Positions 1 through 5,020 of a stretch of DNA of 5,020 nt are shown here, one piece after another; within the stretch, counting starts at the first letter, position 1, and each line of letters opens with the position of its first letter. This DNA is from Deltaproteobacteria bacterium (GTDB lineage Bacteria; Desulfobacterota; JADFXK01), in NCBI GenBank assembly GCA_015233285.1, contig JADFYA010000251.1:1-5020 (forward strand). The letters run 5' to 3'. The translations under genes were made by a program, and so were the position numbers. The notes under the pieces were generated by a model. It made no database searches. It was not told the DNA's origin and worked only from the letters and a program-made list of their open reading frames with translations.

Positions 1-404
1 CCGGCCTTGACCGTATCCGCCCCGATAATGGCATCTTCAGGCCAGTCAGCCCCCTTGACCAGGACGTGGGGCAGGATTTCTCGAATGATCGCCCCGGGGT
101 CGGCCTCGTCAAAAATGACCACATAGTCCACGCAGGCCAGGGCGCACAGGACTTCGGCCCGCCAGTCCTGAGGAGTCAACGGCCTGAGGTCGCCCTTGAT
201 TTGACGGACGGATCTATCGGAATTGACGGCGACCACCAAAATATCTCCGACCGCTTTGGCAGCCTGAAGATACCGGGCATGACCCAAGTGCAGGACGTCG
301 AAGCAGCCGTTGGTGAAAACAATCGTTTTGCCTCGGGCCTTAAGCTCCTGGGCCAGGGCGCCCGTCTCCTGTCTGGTGATCAGCTTGGAAATTTCGTGGT
401 CCAT
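1..404 (-). CDS. rfaE2: ADP-heptose synthase, D-beta-D-heptose 1-phosphate adenylyltransferase domain (RfaE2/HldE C-terminal type), 3' end cut by window edge
   Basis: This enzyme would transfer AMP from ATP to D-glycero-beta-D-manno-heptose 1-phosphate, giving the ADP-heptose used for the LPS inner core; it acts in the cytoplasm. Reading from ATG at 404, 134 residues are visible. They show the nucleotidyltransferase signature TNGCFDVLHLGHARYL (about residues 31-46), with the HxGH motif at 39-42, then VAVNSDRSVRQIKG (58-71), RAEVLCAL (82-89), CVDYVVIFDE (91-100) and the late KGADW motif (117-121). The frame is still open at base 1; the family is about 160 residues, so roughly 25 are missing. 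The start is supported by AAGGGG at 410-415, 5 bases upstream. No sugar-kinase domain precedes it, so it is the separate RfaE2/HldC form rather than bifunctional HldE. It follows the cNMP-binding gene after 90 bases and may be co-transcribed or have its own promoter. Family assignment is firm; the symbol could equally be hldE or hldC. Confidence 0.93.
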   Translation of the reverse strand, partial: MDHEISKLITRQETGALAQELKARGKTIVFTNGCFDVLHLGHARYLQAAKAVGDILVVAVNSDRSVRQIKGDLRPLTPQDWRAEVLCALACVDYVVIFDEADPGAIIREILPHVLVKGADWPEDAIIGADTVKA

Positions 405-409
405 CCTGG

Positions 410-415
410 CCCCTT
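410..415 (-). promoter_or_regulatory. Ribosome binding site of the rfaE2 gene
   Basis: AAGGGG on the minus strand ends 5 bases before the ATG at 404. It supports this start over reading further upstream, where the frame stays open into the repeat-bearing spacer. Confidence 0.6.
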
Positions 416-450
416 GAATATTAATTCGTTGCTTATCGCTGGACGCTTCC

Positions 451-484
451 AACGAGCAACCAGCAACGAGAAACCAGCAACCAG
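451..484. repeat. 14-bp tandem repeat in the spacer before rfaE2
   Basis: On the plus strand, AACGAGCAACCAGC (451-464) is followed directly by AACGAGAAACCAGC (465-478), differing at one base, and then by a partial third unit AACCAG (479-484). To the left, TCGTTGCT (426-433) is the exact reverse complement of AGCAACGA (462-469), so the region could also form an 8-bp stem with a 28-base loop. The repeat fills much of the 90-base gap between the cNMP-binding gene and rfaE2. Its function is not apparent; it resembles degenerate intergenic repeats rather than a protein-binding operator. Confidence 0.7.
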
Positions 485-494
485 TTTGTTTGAG

Positions 495-965
495 CTAGCT
501 GAAAATCTCCGTAATACGGTCCGTGGCCCGATGATATCGAAGCAAAATAATCCGGCATACACCCTTTAAGAGACCGGTCTCCAATTCACGGTAACGAAAC
601 TCGACTTGTTTCATGATGTCTGAAGTCAGAACCAGCACCTCCGTGTCCATTTTGGCCACAGCGGTGTATTGATAACGGCCCTTTTCCGGAGAGACCAAGA
701 ATTCTTCACCGACCATCGACCCCCGGCCTATTTCGGCCACAATGATCTTTTTGTCGTATGACAGGGTGCTCACGGTCAATTCCAACGCCCCTTGGGCGAC
801 CAACGCCATGAAATTCGCTGGCTGGCCGGCCTGAAAAAGCGTTTCGCCCCGCCTGATGGTCCTTCGCCCAAGCTGAGTCAAAACAGCGCGCTGTTGTTCC
901 GGCTCCAAGAATCTCAACACGCTATATGCTGCGTCATGTTCAGGACGTGACGGCTCCGTTCCCAC
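495..965 (-). CDS. Stand-alone cyclic-nucleotide-binding-domain protein (Crp-like sensor domain, no HTH)
   Basis: The 156-residue product is a single cNMP-binding beta-roll domain of the CRP/CAP_ED type. RRGETLFQAGQPANFMALVAQG (about residues 38-59) matches the first strands and turns of that fold. GSMVGEEFL (82-90), followed by R97, lies where the phosphate-binding cassette Gly-Glu...Arg is expected. A helix follows (about 115-143), but the protein stops before any helix-turn-helix, so it is unlikely to bind DNA like Crp or Fnr. There is no signal peptide or membrane segment, so it is probably cytoplasmic. The start is GTG, 3 bases after the mlaC stop, with GGAAGAG at 975-981 inside the mlaC end, which implies translational coupling. 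It occupies the position after mlaC where E. coli has mlaB (a STAS protein), but it is not STAS. A role in modulating the transporter is an inference, and ligand binding cannot be judged from sequence alone. Confidence 0.85.
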   Translation of the reverse strand: MGTEPSRPEHDAAYSVLRFLEPEQQRAVLTQLGRRTIRRGETLFQAGQPANFMALVAQGALELTVSTLSYDKKIIVAEIGRGSMVGEEFLVSPEKGRYQYTAVAKMDTEVLVLTSDIMKQVEFRYRELETGLLKGVCRIILLRYHRATDRITEIFS

Positions 966-968
966 TGG

Positions 969-1601
969 CTATTTCTCTTCCTTTCTCAGCTCGGTCAGTC
1001 TCGTTCTCATCCTTTTGATCAAGTCCTGATAGGAGCCTTTAGCCAAAATCTGATTAAATTGGGACCGATAGTTGCCGATGAGGCTGACTCCCTCGATGTT
1101 GACATCATAGACCCACCATTTGGACCCTTTGGGGTACATGCTGTAATTTATAGGTATTTCGTTGTGTTGCGTTTTAATCAGGGTGTTCACCACGGTGCTG
1201 TCGGGTGAAGCTTCCCGTTCTGATTTGAAGATGATTTCCTCATTGGTGTACTGTTCAATTTTTCCGATGTAGGACGCTTCAAGCAACTCAGAAAAGACAC
1301 CGGCGAATTCTTTTCGCTCCCGGTCATTCAGTTTGGCCCAATTCCGGGCCAGGCATCTTTTGGCCATCTCATCAAAATCAAAGTTTTTGGTGATGATGGC
1401 ATGGATTTTGTCACGCCGTTCCTGCTTTCGTCCTTCACCTTTCAGGCCGCCGTCCCTCAACACATCCAGAATCTGGTTGACCCCGGCTTTAAGTTGATCC
1501 AGGGCCGGGCTTTTGTCCTCGGCCAGACCCGGAGTCGTTATCATCAGCAGTAACCCGGCAGCAAACGCCATTATTAGACCTAACAACTTGATCCGAAACA
1601 T
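969..1601 (-). CDS. mlaC: MlaC-family periplasmic phospholipid-binding protein (Ttg2D/Tol_Tol_Ttg2)
   Basis: MlaC proteins carry a phospholipid across the periplasm between the outer membrane and the MlaFED complex. The 210-residue product, close to E. coli MlaC in length, begins with a signal peptide (MFRIK, a hydrophobic stretch to about residue 22, probable cleavage after GLA at 25-27). The mature part matches the family: NFDFDEMAKRCLARNWAKL (73-91), ERKEFAGVFSELLEASY (95-111), and the C-terminal WWVYDVNIEGVSLIGNYRSQF (162-182), which aligns with the YDMIAEGVS region of E. coli MlaC. It ends in a charged helix. The ATG at 1601 has GGGAG at 1609-1613 with 7-base spacing. It lies 108 bases after the tolC-like gene and 3 bases before the cNMP-binding gene. 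The TolC gene separating it from mlaD is unlike the E. coli mlaFEDCB order. Confidence 0.93.
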   Translation of the reverse strand: MFRIKLLGLIMAFAAGLLLMITTPGLAEDKSPALDQLKAGVNQILDVLRDGGLKGEGRKQERRDKIHAIITKNFDFDEMAKRCLARNWAKLNDRERKEFAGVFSELLEASYIGKIEQYTNEEIIFKSEREASPDSTVVNTLIKTQHNEIPINYSMYPKGSKWWVYDVNIEGVSLIGNYRSQFNQILAKGSYQDLIKRMRTRLTELRKEEK

Positions 1602-1607
1602 AAACTG

Positions 1608-1613
1608 TCTCCC
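1608..1613 (-). promoter_or_regulatory. Ribosome binding site of mlaC
   Basis: GGGAGA on the minus strand ends 6 bases before the ATG at 1601. It gives mlaC independent translation initiation after the 108-base spacer, in contrast to the coupled genes around it. Confidence 0.6.
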
Positions 1614-1632
1614 GTTAGCATGATATTCCCAG

Positions 1633-1670
1633 GCGGAGAAAAAGCTCCGCTCCGGGACATTTGAAACCCG
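1633..1670 (-). other. Two small adjacent stem-loops in the tolC-mlaC spacer
   Basis: The 108-base spacer between the tolC-like stop (1710) and the mlaC start (1601) holds two inverted repeats. CGGG/CCCG (1653-1656 with 1667-1670, 10-base loop) comes first in the transcript. GCGGAG/CTCCGC (1633-1638 with 1645-1650, 6-base loop) follows. Neither is followed by a T-run on the minus strand, so neither looks like an intrinsic terminator. They could be RNA-processing or stability elements that adjust mlaC expression relative to the upstream genes, but this is inference and the first stem is short. Confidence 0.4.
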
Positions 1671-1709
1671 AAAAGATATACCATCAACTGCTCAACAATA
1701 AGTCGGCCC

Positions 1710-3092
1710 CTATTCGGCCCCCTTAACCTCCAGGACATCCCGGCCGCAGGCATGATAGAGATTGCTCACACCCAAATTAAAATTTAAAATAGCCTTTAAA
1801 TACTCTTGCTTCAGTTGGGCATAAACGACGATCGAATCAGACGCGTCTTTCATCTCGCCCACCCCCATATCATAGTTGGCCACAGACCCGACCAGCCATT
1901 TCCGGGCCGTCTTGTAGCCCTTAGAAGTAGAATCGATAATCCGCCTCGCTTCCACGATGTCGTAGTAGGCCTGCTCCACCTGAACCGGGATGCCCATATC
2001 GGCGTAGTCTTTCTTTTGATTCACTTTCAGGTACTCGGCTCTGGCTTGACCAACCTTGGCTTTGGTAATGCCGAAGTCAAAGTTCCATTTCATGCCCACG
2101 GCCACACCGGCCTCTTCATGATTAAACCGGTCATAGATCCAGGGATTGCGGACAGTATCCCGGTCCGGGGCCCCGGCATAGGAGGCCATGCCGGCGGCAA
2201 AAATAGTCGGGTAATAATCAGCCTTTTCAGCCTCGTAGAGGGCCTCTTTGGCAATCAATCCATTCTTGATCTGATCATACTCCGGGCGTTGTTTTTTGGA
2301 CTCGTCGATGTACTTTTGAATCTCGGCCGGGTCAAACTTTACCGGTTCCAAAGTCTTATCGGCGATATCAAAAGCTTCAGGAGTCTTAATATCCATAAAG
2401 CGGGTCAAGGCCACCTTGGTCACCGTCTCATACTTGATGGCTTCCTCCCGGTATTTGGTGATCACGCTATTATATGACTCTAATTTATACAAGTCCATTT
2501 CCGTCACCGAAGGCGAATTCCCGGCCAGTAAGCGCCTGGCCCGTTTTAGCGCCGAATCCAAATATGACTGGATCTCATCGATCAGCCGGGTCGATTCCCG
2601 GGCGGCCAGCAGAGCCCAGTAATATTTTTTGATCTCCAAGGCGACATCCGTCTTTTTTTGGATTATCCTTGCTTCTTCATATTTTATTCCATGTTCGGCG
2701 GCTTCCATGGTTTTGCTCAGTTTGCCGAAGGTATACAACGGCTGAACTACTTTCATGTCGAACATGATGAACGGCGTCAGCCCATGTATTTCATTGCTTT
2801 TATAGGTAGAATTGATCTGGTCTCCCCTGGCCTGTGAGGTGGGTCCGGTCAGGGTCACGGTTTCAATCGTGGGATACCGGCTGGCCTTGGCCTGATCCAG
2901 ACGGGACTTGGCGATTTCCCGGTCCAAGCCCAGTTCCCTCACCTCCGGGCTGACCTGAAGGGCCTGGTGAATACAGTCCGCCAGAGTATAGGTTTTTGGC
3001 CCACGTGCCGGCAATGGGGCTGTGTCCCCCGCAAAAACCGCAGGGGTATAGGTTAAGGCCACAAATAACAGCCCTAAAAGTATCCTGTTCAT
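1710..3092 (-). CDS. TolC-family outer-membrane efflux/channel protein encoded within the mla operon
   Basis: TolC-family proteins (OEP domain) form trimeric outer-membrane channels with a long periplasmic helical barrel. The 460-residue product, normal for the family, has a signal peptide (residues 1-21, cleavage after AVFA). YTLADCIHQALQVSPEV (about 35-51) is the typical start of the first OEP repeat. RYPTIETV and YYPTIFAAG (72-79, 293-301) mark the entry to the barrel strands in each repeat. QPLYTFGKL (117-125) and KWNFDFGITKAKVGQA (335-350) are the paired repeat motifs, each followed by a long helix. The ATG at 3092 is chosen over a TTG 12 bases upstream because GGAGGA (3097-3102) sits just before it and the hydrophobic signal begins there. 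It lies 16 bases after mlaD and upstream of mlaC. No membrane-fusion protein or RND pump is nearby, so it may serve the lipid transporter. TolC-family identity is firm; the Mla role is inferred from position. Confidence 0.9.
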   Translation of the reverse strand: MNRILLGLLFVALTYTPAVFAGDTAPLPARGPKTYTLADCIHQALQVSPEVRELGLDREIAKSRLDQAKASRYPTIETVTLTGPTSQARGDQINSTYKSNEIHGLTPFIMFDMKVVQPLYTFGKLSKTMEAAEHGIKYEEARIIQKKTDVALEIKKYYWALLAARESTRLIDEIQSYLDSALKRARRLLAGNSPSVTEMDLYKLESYNSVITKYREEAIKYETVTKVALTRFMDIKTPEAFDIADKTLEPVKFDPAEIQKYIDESKKQRPEYDQIKNGLIAKEALYEAEKADYYPTIFAAGMASYAGAPDRDTVRNPWIYDRFNHEEAGVAVGMKWNFDFGITKAKVGQARAEYLKVNQKKDYADMGIPVQVEQAYYDIVEARRIIDSTSKGYKTARKWLVGSVANYDMGVGEMKDASDSIVVYAQLKQEYLKAILNFNLGVSNLYHACGRDVLEVKGAE

Positions 3093-3096
3093 ATAT

Positions 3097-3102
3097 TCCT
3101 CC
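3097..3102 (-). promoter_or_regulatory. Strong Shine-Dalgarno that fixes the start of the tolC-like gene
   Basis: GGAGGA on the minus strand ends 4 bases before the ATG at 3092. Calling the start at the upstream TTG (3104) would place this site inside the coding region, so the ATG is preferred. It lies in the 16-base gap after the mlaD stop. Confidence 0.75.
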
Positions 3103-3108
3103 AATGTG

Positions 3109-3555
3109 TTAGATCTTGCCGAAAATGTACTTGCTGATCAGCTCCTCCAAATCAATAGCCGATTCGGTGTCGGTGATGGTGCCCCCCGGCAAGATGTACT
3201 TGTCGGAAGCACCGGGCTTTATTTTGATAAACTTATCTCCGATGATTCCCTGAGTCCGGATTGAAACGATGACATCATTCGGCAGCTTGACCTCAGGTTT
3301 GATTCTCATCTCCACTTTGGCCATGTCATCTTTACCCAGGCTGATACCGGCCACTCGGCCGACAGTGACCCCGGCAATTTCCACTACAGCCCCCTCCTTA
3401 AGCCCGGACACGGAGGAAAAGAGCGCAAACACAGGGTATTCTTTGCCTCCAAATATATTTACTTTTCCTAGTTTAACAGCTACATAGGAAAAACATAAGA
3501 AGCCGATGATGATGAACACGCCGACTGAAAGTTCCAAATTCCATTTTTGTTTCAT
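3109..3555 (-). CDS. mlaD: MlaD-family MCE-domain protein, inner-membrane anchored
   Basis: MlaD forms a hexameric MCE ring in the periplasm on top of the MlaFE complex, with a central hydrophobic pore for lipid. The 148-residue product has a short cytoplasmic N-terminus, one membrane helix (about residues 9-28) and a single MCE domain (about 38-115): YPVFALFSSVSGLKEGAVVEI, AGVTVGRVAGI (61-71) and SIRTQGIIGDKFIKIKPG (97-114). The C-terminal segment DLEELISKYIFG (135-146) matches the LEDLIGQFLYG stretch of E. coli MlaD, after which this protein stops. It therefore lacks the roughly 30-residue flexible tail of E. coli MlaD (183 residues). Its ATG overlaps the mlaF stop in an ATGA, with AGGT shortly upstream, so translation is probably coupled. 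A single MCE domain separates it from PqiB/LetB-type multi-MCE proteins. Confidence 0.95.
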   Translation of the reverse strand: MKQKWNLELSVGVFIIIGFLCFSYVAVKLGKVNIFGGKEYPVFALFSSVSGLKEGAVVEIAGVTVGRVAGISLGKDDMAKVEMRIKPEVKLPNDVIVSIRTQGIIGDKFIKIKPGASDKYILPGGTITDTESAIDLEELISKYIFGKI

Positions 3556-4439
3556 TGTTCTACCTGATCGCTGGAGTAAATTGATCCCATGGTATCGTTG
3601 ATCAACGTCTTGACCACATCGTTCTCGGATCGCTGGATGTCTTCATAAGAACAGTGGGTCAGGATGATCCCGTCGTGCATCACCGCCACCATATCGGACA
3701 GGTTAAATATCTTGGGAATGTCATGGCTGACTATAACTGCCGTATATTTAAGAAGCTTCTGAGTCTCGAAGAACAGTTTATACATGTCCTTGACCTTGAC
3801 CGGGTCCAGGCCGGTGGTAGGTTCATCGAACAACACAATCTGAGGCTCTAATTGCAGGGCCCTGGCCAATCCCACCCTTTTCTTCATCCCGCCGCTTAAC
3901 TGGGCCGGATACTTGTCCAGTTGATCCGCCATACCCACTAGCTGGAGCTTTTCAATGACCCGCCGCCTAATCTCGGCATCTTTCAGTTTGGTTCTTTGCC
4001 GCAAGGGCAAGGCCACATTCTCGAGAACGTCAAGTGAGTCCAGCAAAGCCGCCCCTTGAAATAGAACGCCGAATTTTGTCCGAACTTCCTTCAGTTTCTT
4101 TCCCCTGACCCGGGATACATCCACTCCGTCAACGATGACTTGCCCGGAGTCCGGCCGGACCAGACCGAGAATATGCTTCAGGAGAACACTTTTGCCCTGG
4201 CCGCTTTGACCAACGATAATGGTGGTCTTACCGGCTTCGACGTCTAGGCTGACACCCTTGAGCACTTCATTCCCGGCGAATGACTTCCTCACCTCAACCA
4301 GTCTGATAATAGTATTGTCGTTCAGGGACATTTGTTTTTGTGGTTCCATGTTAACCGATTGGAGCAACGGGCCGGTGGTTTCAAGTTCAGGCCGGACCTG
4401 GGAAGCACATGCCGAGGTGGGGCAGAGACCATCTCCCAT
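3552..4439 (-). CDS. mlaF: MlaF-family ABC transporter ATP-binding protein
   Basis: This is the cytoplasmic ATPase that drives lipid movement by MlaE. All catalytic elements are present in the 295-residue frame: Walker A GQSGQGKS (77-84), Q-loop Q128 in GVLFQGAALLDSLDV, signature LSGGM (181-185), Walker B IVLFDEP (201-207), D-loop GLDP (210-213) and H-switch H239. The FQGAALLDSLDV...NVALPLR stretch and the LSGGMKKRVGLARAL form are typical of the MlaF/Ttg2A branch. Conserved homology starts near residue 45, so the first 30-40 residues are an apparent extension. The true start may be ATG at 4349 or 4331, the latter giving 259 residues, close to the usual length. None of the three candidates has a clear Shine-Dalgarno; 4439 is kept because it lies 19 bases after the mlaE stop, consistent with coupling. 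The stop overlaps the mlaD start. Confidence 0.93.
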   Translation of the reverse strand: MGDGLCPTSACASQVRPELETTGPLLQSVNMEPQKQMSLNDNTIIRLVEVRKSFAGNEVLKGVSLDVEAGKTTIIVGQSGQGKSVLLKHILGLVRPDSGQVIVDGVDVSRVRGKKLKEVRTKFGVLFQGAALLDSLDVLENVALPLRQRTKLKDAEIRRRVIEKLQLVGMADQLDKYPAQLSGGMKKRVGLARALQLEPQIVLFDEPTTGLDPVKVKDMYKLFFETQKLLKYTAVIVSHDIPKIFNLSDMVAVMHDGIILTHCSYEDIQRSENDVVKTLINDTMGSIYSSDQVEQ

Positions 4440-4458
4440 TAAGCAGATGACTATAAGT

Positions 4459-5020
4459 TTAGAGCATCACGGAGGTGATCAGGTAATCCCAGACCAGGAT
4501 GCTTACCGAGGTCATAACCACGGCCATAGTCGTAGCCCGGCTGACCCCTTCGGCCCCAAATCCGCCTTTCCGGTCCAGATGTACGAAAAATCCCTTGGCC
4601 GCGCAAATCCAGACGATAAGCAGGCCAAAGCACAAAGACTTGATGATGGCCATGTTGATGTCGGCCCATTCAACGCTCTTGCTCATCCCGGCAAAATAGG
4701 CGCCCTCATTGACTCCCAATAGCTTCACCCCGGCCAGCCAGCCGCCGAAAATACCGACCACAATAAATACAAAATTCAAAATAGGCACGGATATCAGGCA
4801 GGCGACAACCTTGGGAGCCACCAGGAACCGGTAAGGATCAACGGCCATGCACTCCAGGGCATCGATTTGTTCAGAAATCCGCATAATCCCAATCTCGGCA
4901 CAGATAGCCGAACCGGCCCGGCCGGTAACCATCAAGGCCGACAACACCGGTCCCAACTCCCGAAGTAAGCTCAGGGCCACGGCCGAGCCCAACATCCCCA
5001 CGGAACCGAATTGACTTAAG
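4459..5020 (-). CDS. mlaE: MlaE-family ABC transporter permease, N-terminus cut by window edge
   Basis: MlaE is the inner-membrane permease that dimerises, binds two MlaF subunits and carries the MlaD ring. The 186 visible residues run in frame to the right edge. A GTG at 5001 and an ATG at 4995 are internal, because the family signature region is already under way and about 75 N-terminal residues of a roughly 260-residue protein are missing. The hallmark stretch [11 protein letters not shown], then [20 protein letters not shown], then [10 protein letters not shown], matches E. coli MlaE ([30 protein letters not shown], MAVDP) closely. Hydrophobic helices follow ([34 protein letters not shown]; a C-terminal one near SVSILVW). 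[11 protein letters not shown] near the end matches GISRATTRTVV of E. coli. It appears to be the first visible gene of the operon; whether anything lies further upstream cannot be seen. Confidence 0.95.
   Translation of the reverse strand, partial: [186 protein letters not shown]

Noticed and set aside
451..484. CRISPR-like array
   Set aside because: The units are 14 bp, directly adjacent and without spacers, so this is a short tandem repeat.
66..569. Plus-strand open frame of 167 codons
   Set aside because: It lies opposite the rfaE2 gene, the spacer and the end of the cNMP-binding gene. The minus-strand frame shows the clear RfaE2 motifs, whereas the plus-strand product has no recognisable domain.
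495..965. Crp/Fnr-type transcription factor
   Set aside because: The frame ends after the sensor domain and its helix; there is no helix-turn-helix region, and the next gene downstream does not continue one.
1633..1650. Intrinsic terminator after the tolC-like gene
   Set aside because: The GC stem is only 6 bp and no T-run follows it on the transcribed strand; mlaC follows in the same direction.
1806..2477. Plus-strand open frame of 223 codons opposite the tolC-like gene
   Set aside because: It is antisense to a well-supported TolC-family coding region; its His-, Gly- and Leu-rich translation looks like a reverse-frame shadow and no family is recognisable.
3093..3104. TTG at 3104 as start of the tolC-like gene
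   Set aside because: It would bury the GGAGGA Shine-Dalgarno in the coding region and add four polar residues before the signal peptide; the ATG at 3092 fits better.
4219..4722. Plus-strand open frame of 167 codons across mlaF and mlaE
   Set aside because: It is antisense to two conserved genes, and the translation has no domain or signal.

Overview
The window carries one continuous block of minus-strand genes, read from right to left, with little intergenic space. In transcription order they are: mlaE (ABC permease, N-terminus cut by the right edge), mlaF (ABC ATPase), mlaD (membrane-anchored MCE protein), a TolC-family outer-membrane channel gene, mlaC (periplasmic phospholipid-binding protein), a stand-alone cyclic-nucleotide-binding-domain protein, and, after a 90-base gap, an rfaE2/hldE-type ADP-heptose synthase gene whose 3' end is cut by the left edge. 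No plus-strand gene is supported; the long plus-strand open frames lie opposite these genes.

An inner-membrane lipid ABC transporter, a TolC-type channel and a heptose-activating enzyme of LPS core synthesis together point to a diderm Gram-negative bacterium. Moderate GC, the E-F-D gene order, a TolC gene inside the mla cluster and short degenerate intergenic repeats would fit a Desulfobacterota (deltaproteobacterial) lineage, but that assignment is an inference and no marker gene here fixes it.

Layout: 4459-5020 mlaE (partial); 3552-4439 mlaF, 19 bases downstream; 3109-3555 mlaD, overlapping the mlaF stop as ATGA; 1710-3092 tolC-like, 16 bases after mlaD, with a strong GGAGGA Shine-Dalgarno that moves the start 12 bases inside the maximal open frame; 1602-1709 a 108-base spacer with two small stem-loops; 969-1601 mlaC; 495-965 the cNMP-binding-domain protein, starting with GTG 3 bases after the mlaC stop; 405-494 a spacer with a 14-bp tandem repeat and an inverted repeat; 1-404 rfaE2/hldE (partial).

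How the genes work together: MlaE-MlaF-MlaD would form the inner-membrane lipid transporter and MlaC would shuttle phospholipid across the periplasm. In E. coli the outer-membrane partner is MlaA-OmpC/F and the cytoplasmic accessory is the STAS protein MlaB, encoded just after mlaC. Neither is visible here. Instead a TolC-family protein sits between mlaD and mlaC, and a cNMP-binding-domain protein lies directly after mlaC, where mlaB would be expected. This suggests a variant Mla system with a different outer-membrane exit or partner and possibly a nucleotide-responsive accessory. It is the most interesting aspect of an otherwise recognisable envelope-maintenance locus.
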